34,933 nucleotides of DNA, taken from contig JAIEEY010000382.1 of the NCBI GenBank assembly GCA_029067205.1, forward strand, positions 1 through 34,933, written 5' to 3'. Origin of the DNA: Lachnospiraceae bacterium. Its GTDB lineage: Bacteria > Bacillota > Clostridia > Lachnospirales > Lachnospiraceae. Below are positions 1 through 8,903 of this stretch, one piece after another; the first letter of the stretch is position 1; each line of letters opens with the position of its first letter. Made by a program: the position numbers and the translations under genes. The notes below the pieces were generated by a model. It had not been told where the DNA came from. It ran no database searches and saw nothing but the letters and a program-made list of their open reading frames with translations.

Positions 1-369
1 CTTCTCAGTATATAGAAAAACATTTTTCTTGAAATAATTCAGATCTTCTTCTACAAGACATATTAGTTTACTCAACTCACTAATTTGACTGGTCTGTTCC
101 ATCTCATAATACTCTTGCTCTGAAATACATAAACAAAATATACAAGTAATATTCTTATCCATATCCACCTGATATATTTCTGTGTTCTTTTTTATAGTGC
201 TAAAAATTTCTACTGTTTTCTCCTTTAACTCAATTAATTGTTTCTTATCACTTAGGAAAAAGAATAAATAATATGAATTAAAATCTTTCTTTACAAACAA
301 AGTATCATATTCCATATATCTGAAATTCAAAGATCCTTCTCCTGTAATCGATTCTATAAATTTACGCAT
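1..369 (-). CDS. Probable ABC-3C system middle component (partial, 3' end outside window)
   Basis: An open frame of 123 codons starts with ATG at 369 and runs off the left edge. It begins MRKFIESITGEGSLNFRYME and continues with an aromatic-rich segment (YYLFFFLSDKKQLIELK). The start is preceded by GAGGT about nine bases upstream, and the gene begins 27 bases after the stop of the preceding gene, so the two are probably co-transcribed. In ABC-three-component systems the effector/CTD protein is followed by a small middle component and then an SbcC-like ABC ATPase, and this gene is in the middle-component position. The identification rests mostly on that context plus a general resemblance to small middle-component proteins. 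No catalytic motif is visible. The expected ABC ATPase would lie beyond position 1. Confidence 0.5.
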   Translation of the reverse strand, partial: MRKFIESITGEGSLNFRYMEYDTLFVKKDFNSYYLFFFLSDKKQLIELKEKTVEIFSTIKKNTEIYQVDMDKNITCIFCLCISEQEYYEMEQTSQISELSKLICLVEEDLNYFKKNVFLYTEK

Positions 370-396
370 AAATCTTACCTCTATTCTAATCTAATA

Positions 397-1980
397 TTAT
401 GAAAACTGCCCTATAATCTCTTTAGCAGTTACAAATCTTGGCTTCTTTGGATTGCAAATGCTATGGTGATTAACATCACTATCCATTTTTGTTTTATTGC
501 TAATAAATTTTTCCTCTATTTCAACATAGTCATAATCCCACACTGATCCTTCTGATGATAAATCAACAGTAATCAACTCATCTGCCTCAAAAATTGGACT
601 GACTAATTCTGCATTATTATTTATTCCTCTGGTTATATTCTCTACTGCAATTTCGCTATTCTTTCCCTCGATTGCAGTTAGAAACGCATTATTATTTTGA
701 TTATTAACAATAACTTTCGTCTTATCATTTGCATTTATAAAATCAATATTTGAAACATTTTTTAATATTTCAAAAGCAGATTCCTGCATTCCCTGTGTTC
801 TTAACAATTTCATAAGACAATCCCGATCATCAATACTTTTATCGCAATCAGGATTATAATGAAAACACATTCTAACAAATTCTTCATCCGATAAATTTAC
901 TTTTTCGTACTCATCTTTATATATTTTGCATTCGTAGTTATTTGTTTTTTCACACTGATGCTTGCATACCGTTCTACAATATTGAGATAGAATTTCTTCA
1001 TATCCTCTACGCAATGCCAAAATATTAGCTTCCCGCTCATATATGGAAATACTTAAATCCAGAATATCAAACAAATCTCCAAACGAAATCTCTGCCTTAA
1101 TAATCCCGCCCTTTTGTATTGCATTATGCCTTTGCAAAACATGATTTCTCATATAATGCAACAATCGATCTGCTATATACTCATATTGCCCTTTGGAAAT
1201 ATATTTATCATTATTTTTATATCGTCTTACCTGCTCAACAATCTTATTGAAAAGTTCTTTTCCCTCACAATACAATTTCTTGCTATCATATGGAAACAAC
1301 ATAACCTTTTCATCTATATAATCAATTGCCAATTTGTTTTCTAAATATTCCAATAATTCTTTTAGCTTATCCTTTACTAGATCATACTTCTTATCATTAC
1401 ATGATTTAACTACCCCATCGATCAACTTTTTATAATAAGTTCGATTTAATTTTATAGGTTCATTCTTCATTATTCCACCTATTTTGTTATAAAAATTCTC
1501 TCTTTCATTCTCTTCAATATAATTGCCAATAAACACTTTGATACTGTTATAAAAATCATTTATACATTTTGCCCAACTTGACAATTGTTGATCGATCGTA
1601 TTATTGTCTTCCTTCACTCGGCTGCTGATATGTAAAAATGCCTCTGGGTTCCCTAAGCTTTTCATTTTCCAAAAGCCTTTTTCGAGCATTAATTGAATTA
1701 ATGGGTTCCTATAATCACAAATGCTGTTATCTTTCTGATTTTTTACTTGATGAATTGAAAGATATTGTTTTTGTTTTCCATCGTCTTTTACAACAGCTAT
1801 GTCTTCGCTCTTTTCTACTTCCAACCAGTATTCTGACTTGATTACCTCTTTCGACAGCCCATTCTCTATAAGATCACAAATTTTACATACTGCCAAATAA
1901 ATTGCAACTTCACCTTGATATATAAACCCACTCCATGTTGGTGTAGCGTCATGAATAAAGATATTTTCATCTTTTGCCAA
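397..1980 (-). CDS. ABC-three-component (ABC-3C) system protein with N-terminal restriction-endonuclease-like domain
   Basis: A 527-residue protein. The N-terminus reads ATPTWSGFIYQGEVAIYLAV (residues 12-31). It is followed by E54/E56, E59-D60 (SEDIAVV) and HQVKNQ (Q78, K80), an E...ED...QxK pattern of the PD-(D/E)XK nuclease superfamily as found in the CTD-bearing proteins of ABC-3C conflict systems. A Cys-rich stretch near residues 340-400 (several C and H residues around CRTVCKHQC and CDKSIDDRDC) may bind metal. The C-terminal third should be the domain that couples to the ABC ATPase. Translation must start at TTG 1978-1980, because there is no in-frame ATG for about 100 codons; AAGGAG lies about 11 bases upstream. 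The gene is AT-rich like its neighbours. The next gene fits the middle component. By family knowledge such systems sense invading nucleoprotein and degrade nucleic acid. Confident in the family, less so in the chemistry. Confidence 0.75.
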   Translation of the reverse strand: MAKDENIFIHDATPTWSGFIYQGEVAIYLAVCKICDLIENGLSKEVIKSEYWLEVEKSEDIAVVKDDGKQKQYLSIHQVKNQKDNSICDYRNPLIQLMLEKGFWKMKSLGNPEAFLHISSRVKEDNNTIDQQLSSWAKCINDFYNSIKVFIGNYIEENERENFYNKIGGIMKNEPIKLNRTYYKKLIDGVVKSCNDKKYDLVKDKLKELLEYLENKLAIDYIDEKVMLFPYDSKKLYCEGKELFNKIVEQVRRYKNNDKYISKGQYEYIADRLLHYMRNHVLQRHNAIQKGGIIKAEISFGDLFDILDLSISIYEREANILALRRGYEEILSQYCRTVCKHQCEKTNNYECKIYKDEYEKVNLSDEEFVRMCFHYNPDCDKSIDDRDCLMKLLRTQGMQESAFEILKNVSNIDFINANDKTKVIVNNQNNNAFLTAIEGKNSEIAVENITRGINNNAELVSPIFEADELITVDLSSEGSVWDYDYVEIEEKFISNKTKMDSDVNHHSICNPKKPRFVTAKEIIGQFS

Positions 1981-2039
1981 CCTTATCTCATCTCCTTAGT
2001 TTTACATTTACCACTTTAAAAACTTTACTAATTTTCTGC

Positions 2040-2067
2040 CTTATCCAACATAAAAAACATTTGTCAA
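2040..2067 (-). promoter_or_regulatory. Possible promoter for the ABC-3C genes
   Basis: On the minus strand TTGACA (2062-2067) is followed after 16 bases by GATAAG (2040-2045). The -35 is perfect and the -10 matches four of six bases. It lies in the 157-base gap between the nuclease-like gene and the ABC-3C gene, so the ABC-3C module may be transcribed on its own as well as with the genes upstream. Confidence 0.35.
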
Positions 2068-2137
2068 ATCTGGCTATGACTCTCCAATTTTGCCCATTTT
2101 GTCATTGAAGAGCCTCTTAATCGCAAAAGTATTATAA

Positions 2138-2836
2138 TCATTTCTCTATTGCTTTTTCTTTTAAATCTTCTAATAAAAACCGAGAAAAAATATTATCCTT
2201 TTTTCTAACATATTTATTATGATTCTTTTTATATTTATCAATTAGTACAGATGTGTGTATATATTTCATATTATAGGTACATTCACTAGATCTTGTTGCA
2301 GGAACAACTTCGTTCAGATTACTGTCACTTATTGCTAATAATCCAATACCCGTTTTTCTTAACAGAGACAGATTGACAAGTTTGATATTGTCCACTGGCA
2401 ATGCTAAATATGAATAATCTGAAAATAACAAATATCTCTGTGCCTGAATTAATCCATTTTTCCAATCACTTATCTTTGCCTCAACCGCAACTGTAATCCC
2501 TAACTGTACATTTCTAATACTATTCGTAACTCTGACCACCTCTTTGTTGAGTGCAACTAAATTCATACCAGCCAATTGCAAAACATATTTTTTTATTCTT
2601 TCGATGGTAAATAAAAATTTTTCTTTTATTTCTTTTAATGTAGTTTTCTTTTTTATATCAATAAAATCCCAAATAGAAAATAAATAATAATCATCCAAAC
2701 ATTTCATTCTCCTATTTCCCCCTAAGTTAAATGATATATCTGGAATGCCAATACCCATTCTGATTTCATTCGCATAACATATTCCATGACAATATAAATA
2801 TTTGTTCATAGAATTAACAATCTCTGCTTCTAACAT
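2138..2836 (-). CDS. PD-(D/E)XK nuclease-like protein overlapping the kinase gene
   Basis: A 232-residue protein read from ATG 2836, which has AGAGG eight bases upstream. An ATG 42 bases earlier has no ribosome binding site. Candidate nuclease residues are D33 (in GIGIPDISF) and E119-A-K121 (in VAVEAKISDWKNG), followed by a QAQRY helix and a hydrophobic strand (YSYLALP). This D...ExK plus Q-rich helix layout is typical of restriction-endonuclease folds. A lysine-rich helical insertion (residues 62-85) separates the two motifs. The start overlaps the end of the kinase gene by seven bases, so the two are probably translationally coupled and work together. The basic C-terminus (KYKKNHNKYVRKK) could contact nucleic acid. 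I do not recognise a named family. Nuclease activity is inferred from the motif pattern only. Confidence 0.6.
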   Translation of the reverse strand: MLEAEIVNSMNKYLYCHGICYANEIRMGIGIPDISFNLGGNRRMKCLDDYYLFSIWDFIDIKKKTTLKEIKEKFLFTIERIKKYVLQLAGMNLVALNKEVVRVTNSIRNVQLGITVAVEAKISDWKNGLIQAQRYLLFSDYSYLALPVDNIKLVNLSLLRKTGIGLLAISDSNLNEVVPATRSSECTYNMKYIHTSVLIDKYKKNHNKYVRKKDNIFSRFLLEDLKEKAIEK

Positions 2837-4887
2837 TCTTCCATCCTCTTTTGCAATCTTTCTATTACTTCTAACCATGTTTTTAGAAATTTGTAATCAT
2901 CATCTTTAAAAATCGGTTTCAGATTTTTGTAATAATTTATTGCATTTTTAACACGTTCCTTTACATAATCTGCTCTCTCATCCACAGTTGAGATACTCCT
3001 GAGCAACTGTATCTCTTCGTTCCTTCGATACAGGAAATGTCTCTTTGTCAACTGATCATTCATAAGTAATGCTGGATCAATTCCATTACAATAAGGACAA
3101 TGGCATATTATATCCTTACCAACTTCGGAATGCAATAATTGTTGTATTCTAATTGGATTTTTTCGGTCAACCGATACCGTTTTTAAAAGCTCTGGCATAT
3201 AATATCTAATAGGCATATTAAATGGTTTTTCGCTGGCATCCTTATATAAATCTTCATAAAATGATTCAAACCTTGCTACCCCTGATTCAAACGCATATAA
3301 ACCAAACGCAAGAAGTATAAGCCCAAATGTTCCTATTCTTCCAGCTATAACAGGCTTATTTGTCGATTTTTGTAAATCAAGCAGTGCAGTCGCATAATTA
3401 TATAGTTGTGATACGTTAGAATTTTCATTAATACAATCAACATATATCCAATACATATCACAATTCAATCCAGATAACACATTCAAAAAATACTCTCGTT
3501 CTTTTCTATCTGTAAGAATATCTGCTTTGATGCAAAAACCTCCTACTAATTTCCCATCGAATTTTAATAAATCCAAATAAGATTTTGTTTCTTCTAGTAA
3601 CTTTACATCCAGTGAAAACCAATTTTCATTTATATCCATCTTGATTTTTACCATATTTGAATTATTACTCATATGAAATGGAGCGACAATATTTTTTATA
3701 CCATGTTTTAATTGTTCATCAACAACCTTCTTTACATATTCTTTTTTAGTCTCATAATCCTCTAAATCTTCCAATTGTAATCGTTCCAATTGCTTTGGTG
3801 CATAGGGCAACATTGCAAGTCCTTTAACTTCTGCATATGTGTCATATGCCAATCGCATAGTTGCCGGATCTATGATAATATTAATATTATTGCTTTTCAC
3901 AAACTTTAATAAATTCTTTTGTCTGTCTTGATGATTAATTGGGAAAATTACATTCTCCACCATAAACCCATCTTTATAAAACTGTTCAAATACAGACTTA
4001 TCATCAAATAACCTTACGTAAAAAGAGGGCATAAACTGTTTTGCAATATTCTTTGCTGCAACATTATCTTTTTTGATGTATTCTCTAATATCTTGTATAT
4101 TGTTCGGTCGCTTATAATTTTCTTTTTGCAACAATGTCATGACCAAGTTATCAATACCGTTGTTTATCGTTGGAATAAAAAATCTAATTGAGATTGGCGG
4201 TTCGACTTTAATCTTGTAATATAATTCCTCCCTTGAACTCACTGCTCCATAAGGAGTATTAGCAGTTAATAATTTAAATAATATTACTCCCATTGCATAA
4301 TAATCAGAACGATAATCTATATTTTTGCTATCGCTTATTTGTTCCGGTGACATATACAATGGGGTTCCTAATTGATCACCTGTATTTGTAATAGATGTAT
4401 AATCTATTAATTTAGACAGACCGAAATCTAGTATCTTAATATTGCCATTTTCTAACAGATAAATATTAGCAGGTTTTAAATCTCTATGAATTAAATTCTG
4501 TGAATGGATTGACTCTATACCATATAAAATCTGACTAAAAATTCTTATAGCCTCTTCCATTTCAACCTTTCTGCTTCTCATAACAGTTTCCAAATCCTGT
4601 CCTTCGACAAAATCCATAACCACATATATGTATTCCCATCCATTATCTACAAATGTACCATCATCTATATAGCCTGCAACATAATCGCTGTGAACCTTTT
4701 TAAGTGCCTCGATTTCCCTTGTAATTCTATTATCTTCACCCTTTGCAAATTCGGAAAAGACATAATCCATTGCAAAAATCTTCATAGCGTATGTACAATT
4801 ATCTTTTTGACATTTGTAAACAGTTCCAAAAGAACCTTTACCTTTAAATTCTATTATCTCATAACCATTAATCTCTTTACCAATCAT
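2830..4887 (-). CDS. Ser/Thr protein kinase fused to a TIM-barrel-like domain with CxCxxC...H motif
   Basis: A 685-residue protein starting at ATG 4887, chosen because GAGG lies nine bases upstream; an ATG at 4902 lacks a good site. Residues 1-270 form a complete Hanks-type kinase: glycine loop GKGSFG (16-21), K36, HRDLKPAN (134-141), DFG (154-156) and a GTPLYMSPEQ activation segment, so it should be active. Residues of about 290-600 alternate short hydrophobic strands (NIIIDP, NIVAPFH, MYWIYVD, PVIAGRIGTFG) with helices, suggesting a TIM barrel. A CxCxxC (595-600) with H617 follows, an arrangement like the zinc site of tRNA-guanine transglycosylases, although no canonical nucleophilic Asp is evident. 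No membrane segment is seen, so it is cytoplasmic. It sits between pglX and a nuclease-like gene in a BREX island. BREX type 2 also uses a kinase (PglW), but this one does not look like PglW. The kinase call is firm; the C-terminal call is a hypothesis. Confidence 0.85.
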   Translation of the reverse strand: MIGKEINGYEIIEFKGKGSFGTVYKCQKDNCTYAMKIFAMDYVFSEFAKGEDNRITREIEALKKVHSDYVAGYIDDGTFVDNGWEYIYVVMDFVEGQDLETVMRSRKVEMEEAIRIFSQILYGIESIHSQNLIHRDLKPANIYLLENGNIKILDFGLSKLIDYTSITNTGDQLGTPLYMSPEQISDSKNIDYRSDYYAMGVILFKLLTANTPYGAVSSREELYYKIKVEPPISIRFFIPTINNGIDNLVMTLLQKENYKRPNNIQDIREYIKKDNVAAKNIAKQFMPSFYVRLFDDKSVFEQFYKDGFMVENVIFPINHQDRQKNLLKFVKSNNINIIIDPATMRLAYDTYAEVKGLAMLPYAPKQLERLQLEDLEDYETKKEYVKKVVDEQLKHGIKNIVAPFHMSNNSNMVKIKMDINENWFSLDVKLLEETKSYLDLLKFDGKLVGGFCIKADILTDRKEREYFLNVLSGLNCDMYWIYVDCINENSNVSQLYNYATALLDLQKSTNKPVIAGRIGTFGLILLAFGLYAFESGVARFESFYEDLYKDASEKPFNMPIRYYMPELLKTVSVDRKNPIRIQQLLHSEVGKDIICHCPYCNGIDPALLMNDQLTKRHFLYRRNEEIQLLRSISTVDERADYVKERVKNAINYYKNLKPIFKDDDYKFLKTWLEVIERLQKRMEEC

Positions 4888-4938
4888 ACTTTCTTCCCTC
4901 ATTAACTTTAAGTGTCCAATGTAGACTTCCTCTAAATT

Positions 4939-7900
4939 CTATATCTTTGCCAGTACTTGATACTTCTTTCCATCTTTTGCAGTCTGCACTTTCTCATAGT
5001 TTACCTTAACTCCATCATCCAAATCAAGTTCTATCCGTGATAGTGCCAAATGTCCAATCTTTTCATCGTAATCATGACACTCTTTTAGCTGTCTCTGCAA
5101 CTTTTCTTTTCGCTTTGCTGCAGCTCCCACTTCCCGACTATTTGTGCTGTGATCTATCATATCCTGCATACGACCAATTTCAGACTCATAAATCCTCTGC
5201 ATGCGGTGCAGATAATCAACACGCAAATTTCCAACAGTATCCGCATTATACCGATGTAGATAAATCAGTGCCTTAAACCCGTTCTGTTTTCCACTGTCAA
5301 AGAGCCAGTATATAGGTCTCTTGCCAGAACCAGTAACAGAATATGTCGTGCAGTGATCCTTAAAGAAATCATTTACAAAATAGTTACGTATGATTTCTCT
5401 TGATGTGTCACCTTTGTTTTTGAGTGCTGATGCTATAAAGTCCAGGTTCCGCTCTAAAGTGTCTTTCCCATATACCTTCTTTAACCAACTACAGAATAGA
5501 CCAAGAATATCATCCTCAAAGTATTCCTCATCTGTAATGGGAATGATGTTATCCTTGTCAGGAATAAATGTATTGTATCTACTATTGTCCCAATCACCAC
5601 CAGCATACGCAAGTCCCTCAACATCAAGGGAATAACGTCCAAACATACAGCCAACTGCATAGGAGATCAGGCTCTTGATATCTCTCTGTAAATCAGCCTT
5701 GCGAACTGTAACATCCTTATCCTCAACTTCTGGTGTTAGTTCACCCTGCAAGCCATATATGTCAATGAAGATACGGTTTAGTTCTTCCTCGTTTATTTTT
5801 AATTGATTGAAACGAATATCACATTCATTTTCCCACCAGAAAAATGAATCCTCTATACGATAGAACCACTCTCCTTTATTCTCCCTCTCTTTTGATTTTT
5901 TCTTCAACCTAATCAATGGATGCTGTTCAAAATTCCATGAAGTTTCAAAGGAGTCCCAGTCTTCTCTTGAAATTAAAATACACTCGTTTACTCTATTTGT
6001 AACACTTTCAAATATTTCGTCAGAAATAAGAACGGGAATTCTTGCCAAGTCTCCCGATTGTAGTGTTGCAGTAGGATTCAACATCTCTGCAAATTTTTGA
6101 ATAACCTTTGAATTAAGAACACCCAATGTGTAAGGAATATCTTTGCTTTTAGGAAAGCAAACACCTGACGCACTTTCAAAGAAATAACCTTTTGGCATTA
6201 TGCGGAAAGAAGAAGCGCCAATAGTAACACGTGACCAAGAAACGCCTTCTTCAAAGAGTTTTTCTGCATTTCGTATCGTTTGACGCCCTTCTGCCTTTAT
6301 ATTACGTCCATCATCTTCCCAATCAATGTAATAATCTTGATTACCATACCATTTACGAAACGCCCCACCTTTTAAACATTTAAACCACTTTTTCTTATTA
6401 TGTATTACTTCAAACCATAGTCGTAAAAACAGATCATTGTTTCCTGTAGTAGACCCCTGTTTGGGAGGAGCAAACGTCCCTAATGGTTTTCCATTAACGA
6501 ACGCTTCTATTACTGCAGGACTTGCCCAGTATGCAATAGGACTACCCGGAATCTTTCTAAATCCTTCTTGTTTTGCAAAGTAAATTCCTTTACCTTGCAG
6601 GAACACTTTTTCACGTTCGTCCACACTTTGTACATCGCCTTGCTTAATAAACAGACGACGATAATGCCCTTTATAATCATGAATACTATCGCGCATAATT
6701 ATAAAGGATGTAGTACCAAAGTCTGAGCCAAAAATCCCTCTTCCGGGTTGTATCAAGCTAATAATAGTACTAAAATCCATAAGGTTTTCACGCAATCGCT
6801 CATAAGTAGATAAGAACATCCATACTGGAATGTTAATCATTGTCATTAACCCATTAAGTTTGAGCATTAAAAGGGTTTTCTCCATACAGACTGTACTCAT
6901 ATCTGCCTTACTGTTAGGATAGTACTTTTTTACAAAATCATTTATCGGCTCATCCAGTTTACTCGCATTTGCATACGGCGGATTCGTTGCAACCACTTCA
7001 TACTTCCTTGCCATCACCTCGCCAATATCAATCAGCATTTGCAATCTCTTCTGTGTCTGCTCAATCCCTACCGCATCCAACGTCATCTGCCCACCAACAC
7101 CAGCACTTTCTGCAAACCGCCTCAGCAAATCCCAATCATAATCCGCAACATTCAAAATGGAACCATACTCCTTGGCATCCTTAAATGTATCAAGCAAGCC
7201 TCCAATCTGGTTCAATGCATCATTTTTCTCCACCTCATTGAAACCCACACCAAAGTATGTGAGCTGCTGCCTATTGATATGATTACTCTCCTGTATGGAA
7301 TACACATGACAAACAGTGTCTGCTGAAAGAATCCGGCGATTATACTGTCTTGCTTTCATCATTACAGCGAAATACGCCATCTGATATGCCCTATCGTCGA
7401 TATCCAAACCATAGAGATTATTTTCAAGGATGTTCTTGGCAGCATCCCTCTGGGAATATCCGACAGACTCATAGATCTGCATCAACACGTCAAATGCATA
7501 GACAAGAATATGTCCACTGCCCATACAAGGATCGATAAAATGGATATCCTCTGGATTCAGTTTCGCATATTCTTTATGTATTTCATCAAGTTTTACCTGA
7601 ACTTCTGGCTCCTGCTCTGCCTCCTCCAGATAATATTTCCACTTGGATTTCAGCAGATCATTCGGATGCCCTTCTACCCACAGACGTCCAAGACTATTTT
7701 CCACCATATAACGCACAATCCAATCCGGTGTAAAAAGTTGTGTTACCGCAGGAATCTCTTCTTTTGTAATCTTTCCGTTTTTTGAAAATGCTTCATTTTT
7801 CGGCTCGGTATTGTAATACTGATACAGCCAGCCAATAATCTCTACCTGACCACCTTTTTCGATGTTGAAATCATCCTCCGAAATATCGTTGACCAGATGA

Positions 7901-8517
7901 TAAACGACTCCTTCCTTATCAATCACAGAGATATTTAACAAAAGTTCCGTATAATCCGCTGTTTTTTCAAAAAGCGCCGGAAGTTTTTCATTTAATGCGT
8001 TGCATTGTTTGATAAACAGCAAGCGAAAGCACTCATCCAGATTATTTTCATTCTTTAATCTGACAATTTCCTGCTTTTCCTTATCTGTAAAAATCAAATC
8101 GGCATCAAACGGGGTAGTCACAAGATCTGGTTCCATCTTACCACTATCAGAGGACAGTACACGGATATGAGACGGAAGATAGTCGTTAATCTCCATAAAT
8201 CGAACTGCAATCAGACGGTTAAACCAAGTGTATGCAACACCTTCTGTAATGTACTTATAAGCAGTTTTATAGTTTGTCTCATTTGCTTTCTGATTGATGA
8301 CATCTACAAGACTTTTACGCTGTCTGACAGCCTCTCCCGTAATAGCATACGGCTGTGCAGTTCCAATATCATAGAACTCCGTTTCTTTCGTCGACTGCGG
8401 CAATGCAGGACGTATCCCATCAGCTGTTATGCCCATAAGTCCTGCTCTGTACTGTATATCTGCAATCAGTTTGTTTCTCGCCCAGATTGCAAAGTTCTTG
8501 ATTGCGGTTTTATTCAT
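4939..8517 (-). CDS. pglX: BREX-1 adenine-specific DNA methyltransferase PglX
   Basis: A 1192-residue protein that transfers methyl groups to adenine N6 in the host BREX recognition sequence, marking self DNA. The start ATG 8517 (MNKTAIKNFAIWARNKL) has AAGGAG eight bases upstream; the frame is open further upstream but overlaps the preceding gene without a binding site. SAM-binding motif I is DPCMGSGH (329-336) and the catalytic motif IV is NPPY (512-515). The N-terminal part (FNRLIAVRFMEIN, and LYQYYN before FTPDWIVRYMVENSLG) is the usual PglX pre-methyltransferase region, and the long C-terminal half would hold target recognition. Length fits the family (about 1150-1250). It lies 23 bases after the PtuB-like gene instead of directly after brxC. 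No frameshift is seen, so it should be functional. Confidence 0.95.
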   Translation of the reverse strand: MNKTAIKNFAIWARNKLIADIQYRAGLMGITADGIRPALPQSTKETEFYDIGTAQPYAITGEAVRQRKSLVDVINQKANETNYKTAYKYITEGVAYTWFNRLIAVRFMEINDYLPSHIRVLSSDSGKMEPDLVTTPFDADLIFTDKEKQEIVRLKNENNLDECFRLLFIKQCNALNEKLPALFEKTADYTELLLNISVIDKEGVVYHLVNDISEDDFNIEKGGQVEIIGWLYQYYNTEPKNEAFSKNGKITKEEIPAVTQLFTPDWIVRYMVENSLGRLWVEGHPNDLLKSKWKYYLEEAEQEPEVQVKLDEIHKEYAKLNPEDIHFIDPCMGSGHILVYAFDVLMQIYESVGYSQRDAAKNILENNLYGLDIDDRAYQMAYFAVMMKARQYNRRILSADTVCHVYSIQESNHINRQQLTYFGVGFNEVEKNDALNQIGGLLDTFKDAKEYGSILNVADYDWDLLRRFAESAGVGGQMTLDAVGIEQTQKRLQMLIDIGEVMARKYEVVATNPPYANASKLDEPINDFVKKYYPNSKADMSTVCMEKTLLMLKLNGLMTMINIPVWMFLSTYERLRENLMDFSTIISLIQPGRGIFGSDFGTTSFIIMRDSIHDYKGHYRRLFIKQGDVQSVDEREKVFLQGKGIYFAKQEGFRKIPGSPIAYWASPAVIEAFVNGKPLGTFAPPKQGSTTGNNDLFLRLWFEVIHNKKKWFKCLKGGAFRKWYGNQDYYIDWEDDGRNIKAEGRQTIRNAEKLFEEGVSWSRVTIGASSFRIMPKGYFFESASGVCFPKSKDIPYTLGVLNSKVIQKFAEMLNPTATLQSGDLARIPVLISDEIFESVTNRVNECILISREDWDSFETSWNFEQHPLIRLKKKSKERENKGEWFYRIEDSFFWWENECDIRFNQLKINEEELNRIFIDIYGLQGELTPEVEDKDVTVRKADLQRDIKSLISYAVGCMFGRYSLDVEGLAYAGGDWDNSRYNTFIPDKDNIIPITDEEYFEDDILGLFCSWLKKVYGKDTLERNLDFIASALKNKGDTSREIIRNYFVNDFFKDHCTTYSVTGSGKRPIYWLFDSGKQNGFKALIYLHRYNADTVGNLRVDYLHRMQRIYESEIGRMQDMIDHSTNSREVGAAAKRKEKLQRQLKECHDYDEKIGHLALSRIELDLDDGVKVNYEKVQTAKDGKKYQVLAKI

Positions 8518-8540
8518 ATTCTTACTCCTTTGTATTGGTT

Positions 8541-8903
8541 CTATGCCAATGCCATTACCATTGTTTGCAAATACCAAATTAAAATTCCTACATACGGCGT
8601 TTTGGGATCTCTTTCCTCCCTGAAAGCATTCAACATTTCCGTACAATAACTATGTAAATGTTCTTCTTCTACCTTCCCAATGTCATCGATCAATGCATCT
8701 AAAGCTGCTCTCCGCTCTGCGATCAAAGGTGCAGATACACAGTTTAGATTTAATGTATTCGCTAAATCAAACTGCACATCTGAATCCGTTGCGTCAATTC
8801 TGCCATCTAACGTATAAAAAATTGTCGAAAGTCCGCTTAATATGGGATCTTCTCTCAATTCTTTTAATCCCTCGGGCTCGATTCCTTTTTTTACCTCAAT
8901 CAT
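8541..8903 (-). CDS. PtuB-like partner protein apparently lacking its HNH core
   Basis: A 120-residue protein whose ATG follows the stop of the ATPase gene with no gap (TAA-ATG), so the two are coupled. The N-terminus MIEVKKGIEPEGLKELRE resembles the start of PtuB/TIGR02646-type HNH proteins. The remainder (STIFYTLDGRIDATD, then LNLNC and LIAERRAALDAL, and PYVGILIWYL near the end) resembles the portion that normally follows the HNH domain. The expected central block with the CxxC and H-N-H residues, roughly 80-120 residues, is absent. This looks like an in-frame internal deletion between about residues 20 and 26. Only two cysteines remain. Full-length relatives cut nucleic acid with PtuA; this protein could at most be a structural partner or a remnant. 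The family assignment is from memory of the consensus and needs alignment. Confidence 0.6.
   Translation of the reverse strand: MIEVKKGIEPEGLKELREDPILSGLSTIFYTLDGRIDATDSDVQFDLANTLNLNCVSAPLIAERRAALDALIDDIGKVEEEHLHSYCTEMLNAFREERDPKTPYVGILIWYLQTMVMALA

Noticed and set aside
8518-8646. Longer N-terminus for PglX starting at 8646
   Set aside because: It would overlap the PtuB-like gene by about 100 bases and has no ribosome binding site, whereas ATG 8517 has AAGGAG and the expected MNKTAIKNFAIWARNKL start.
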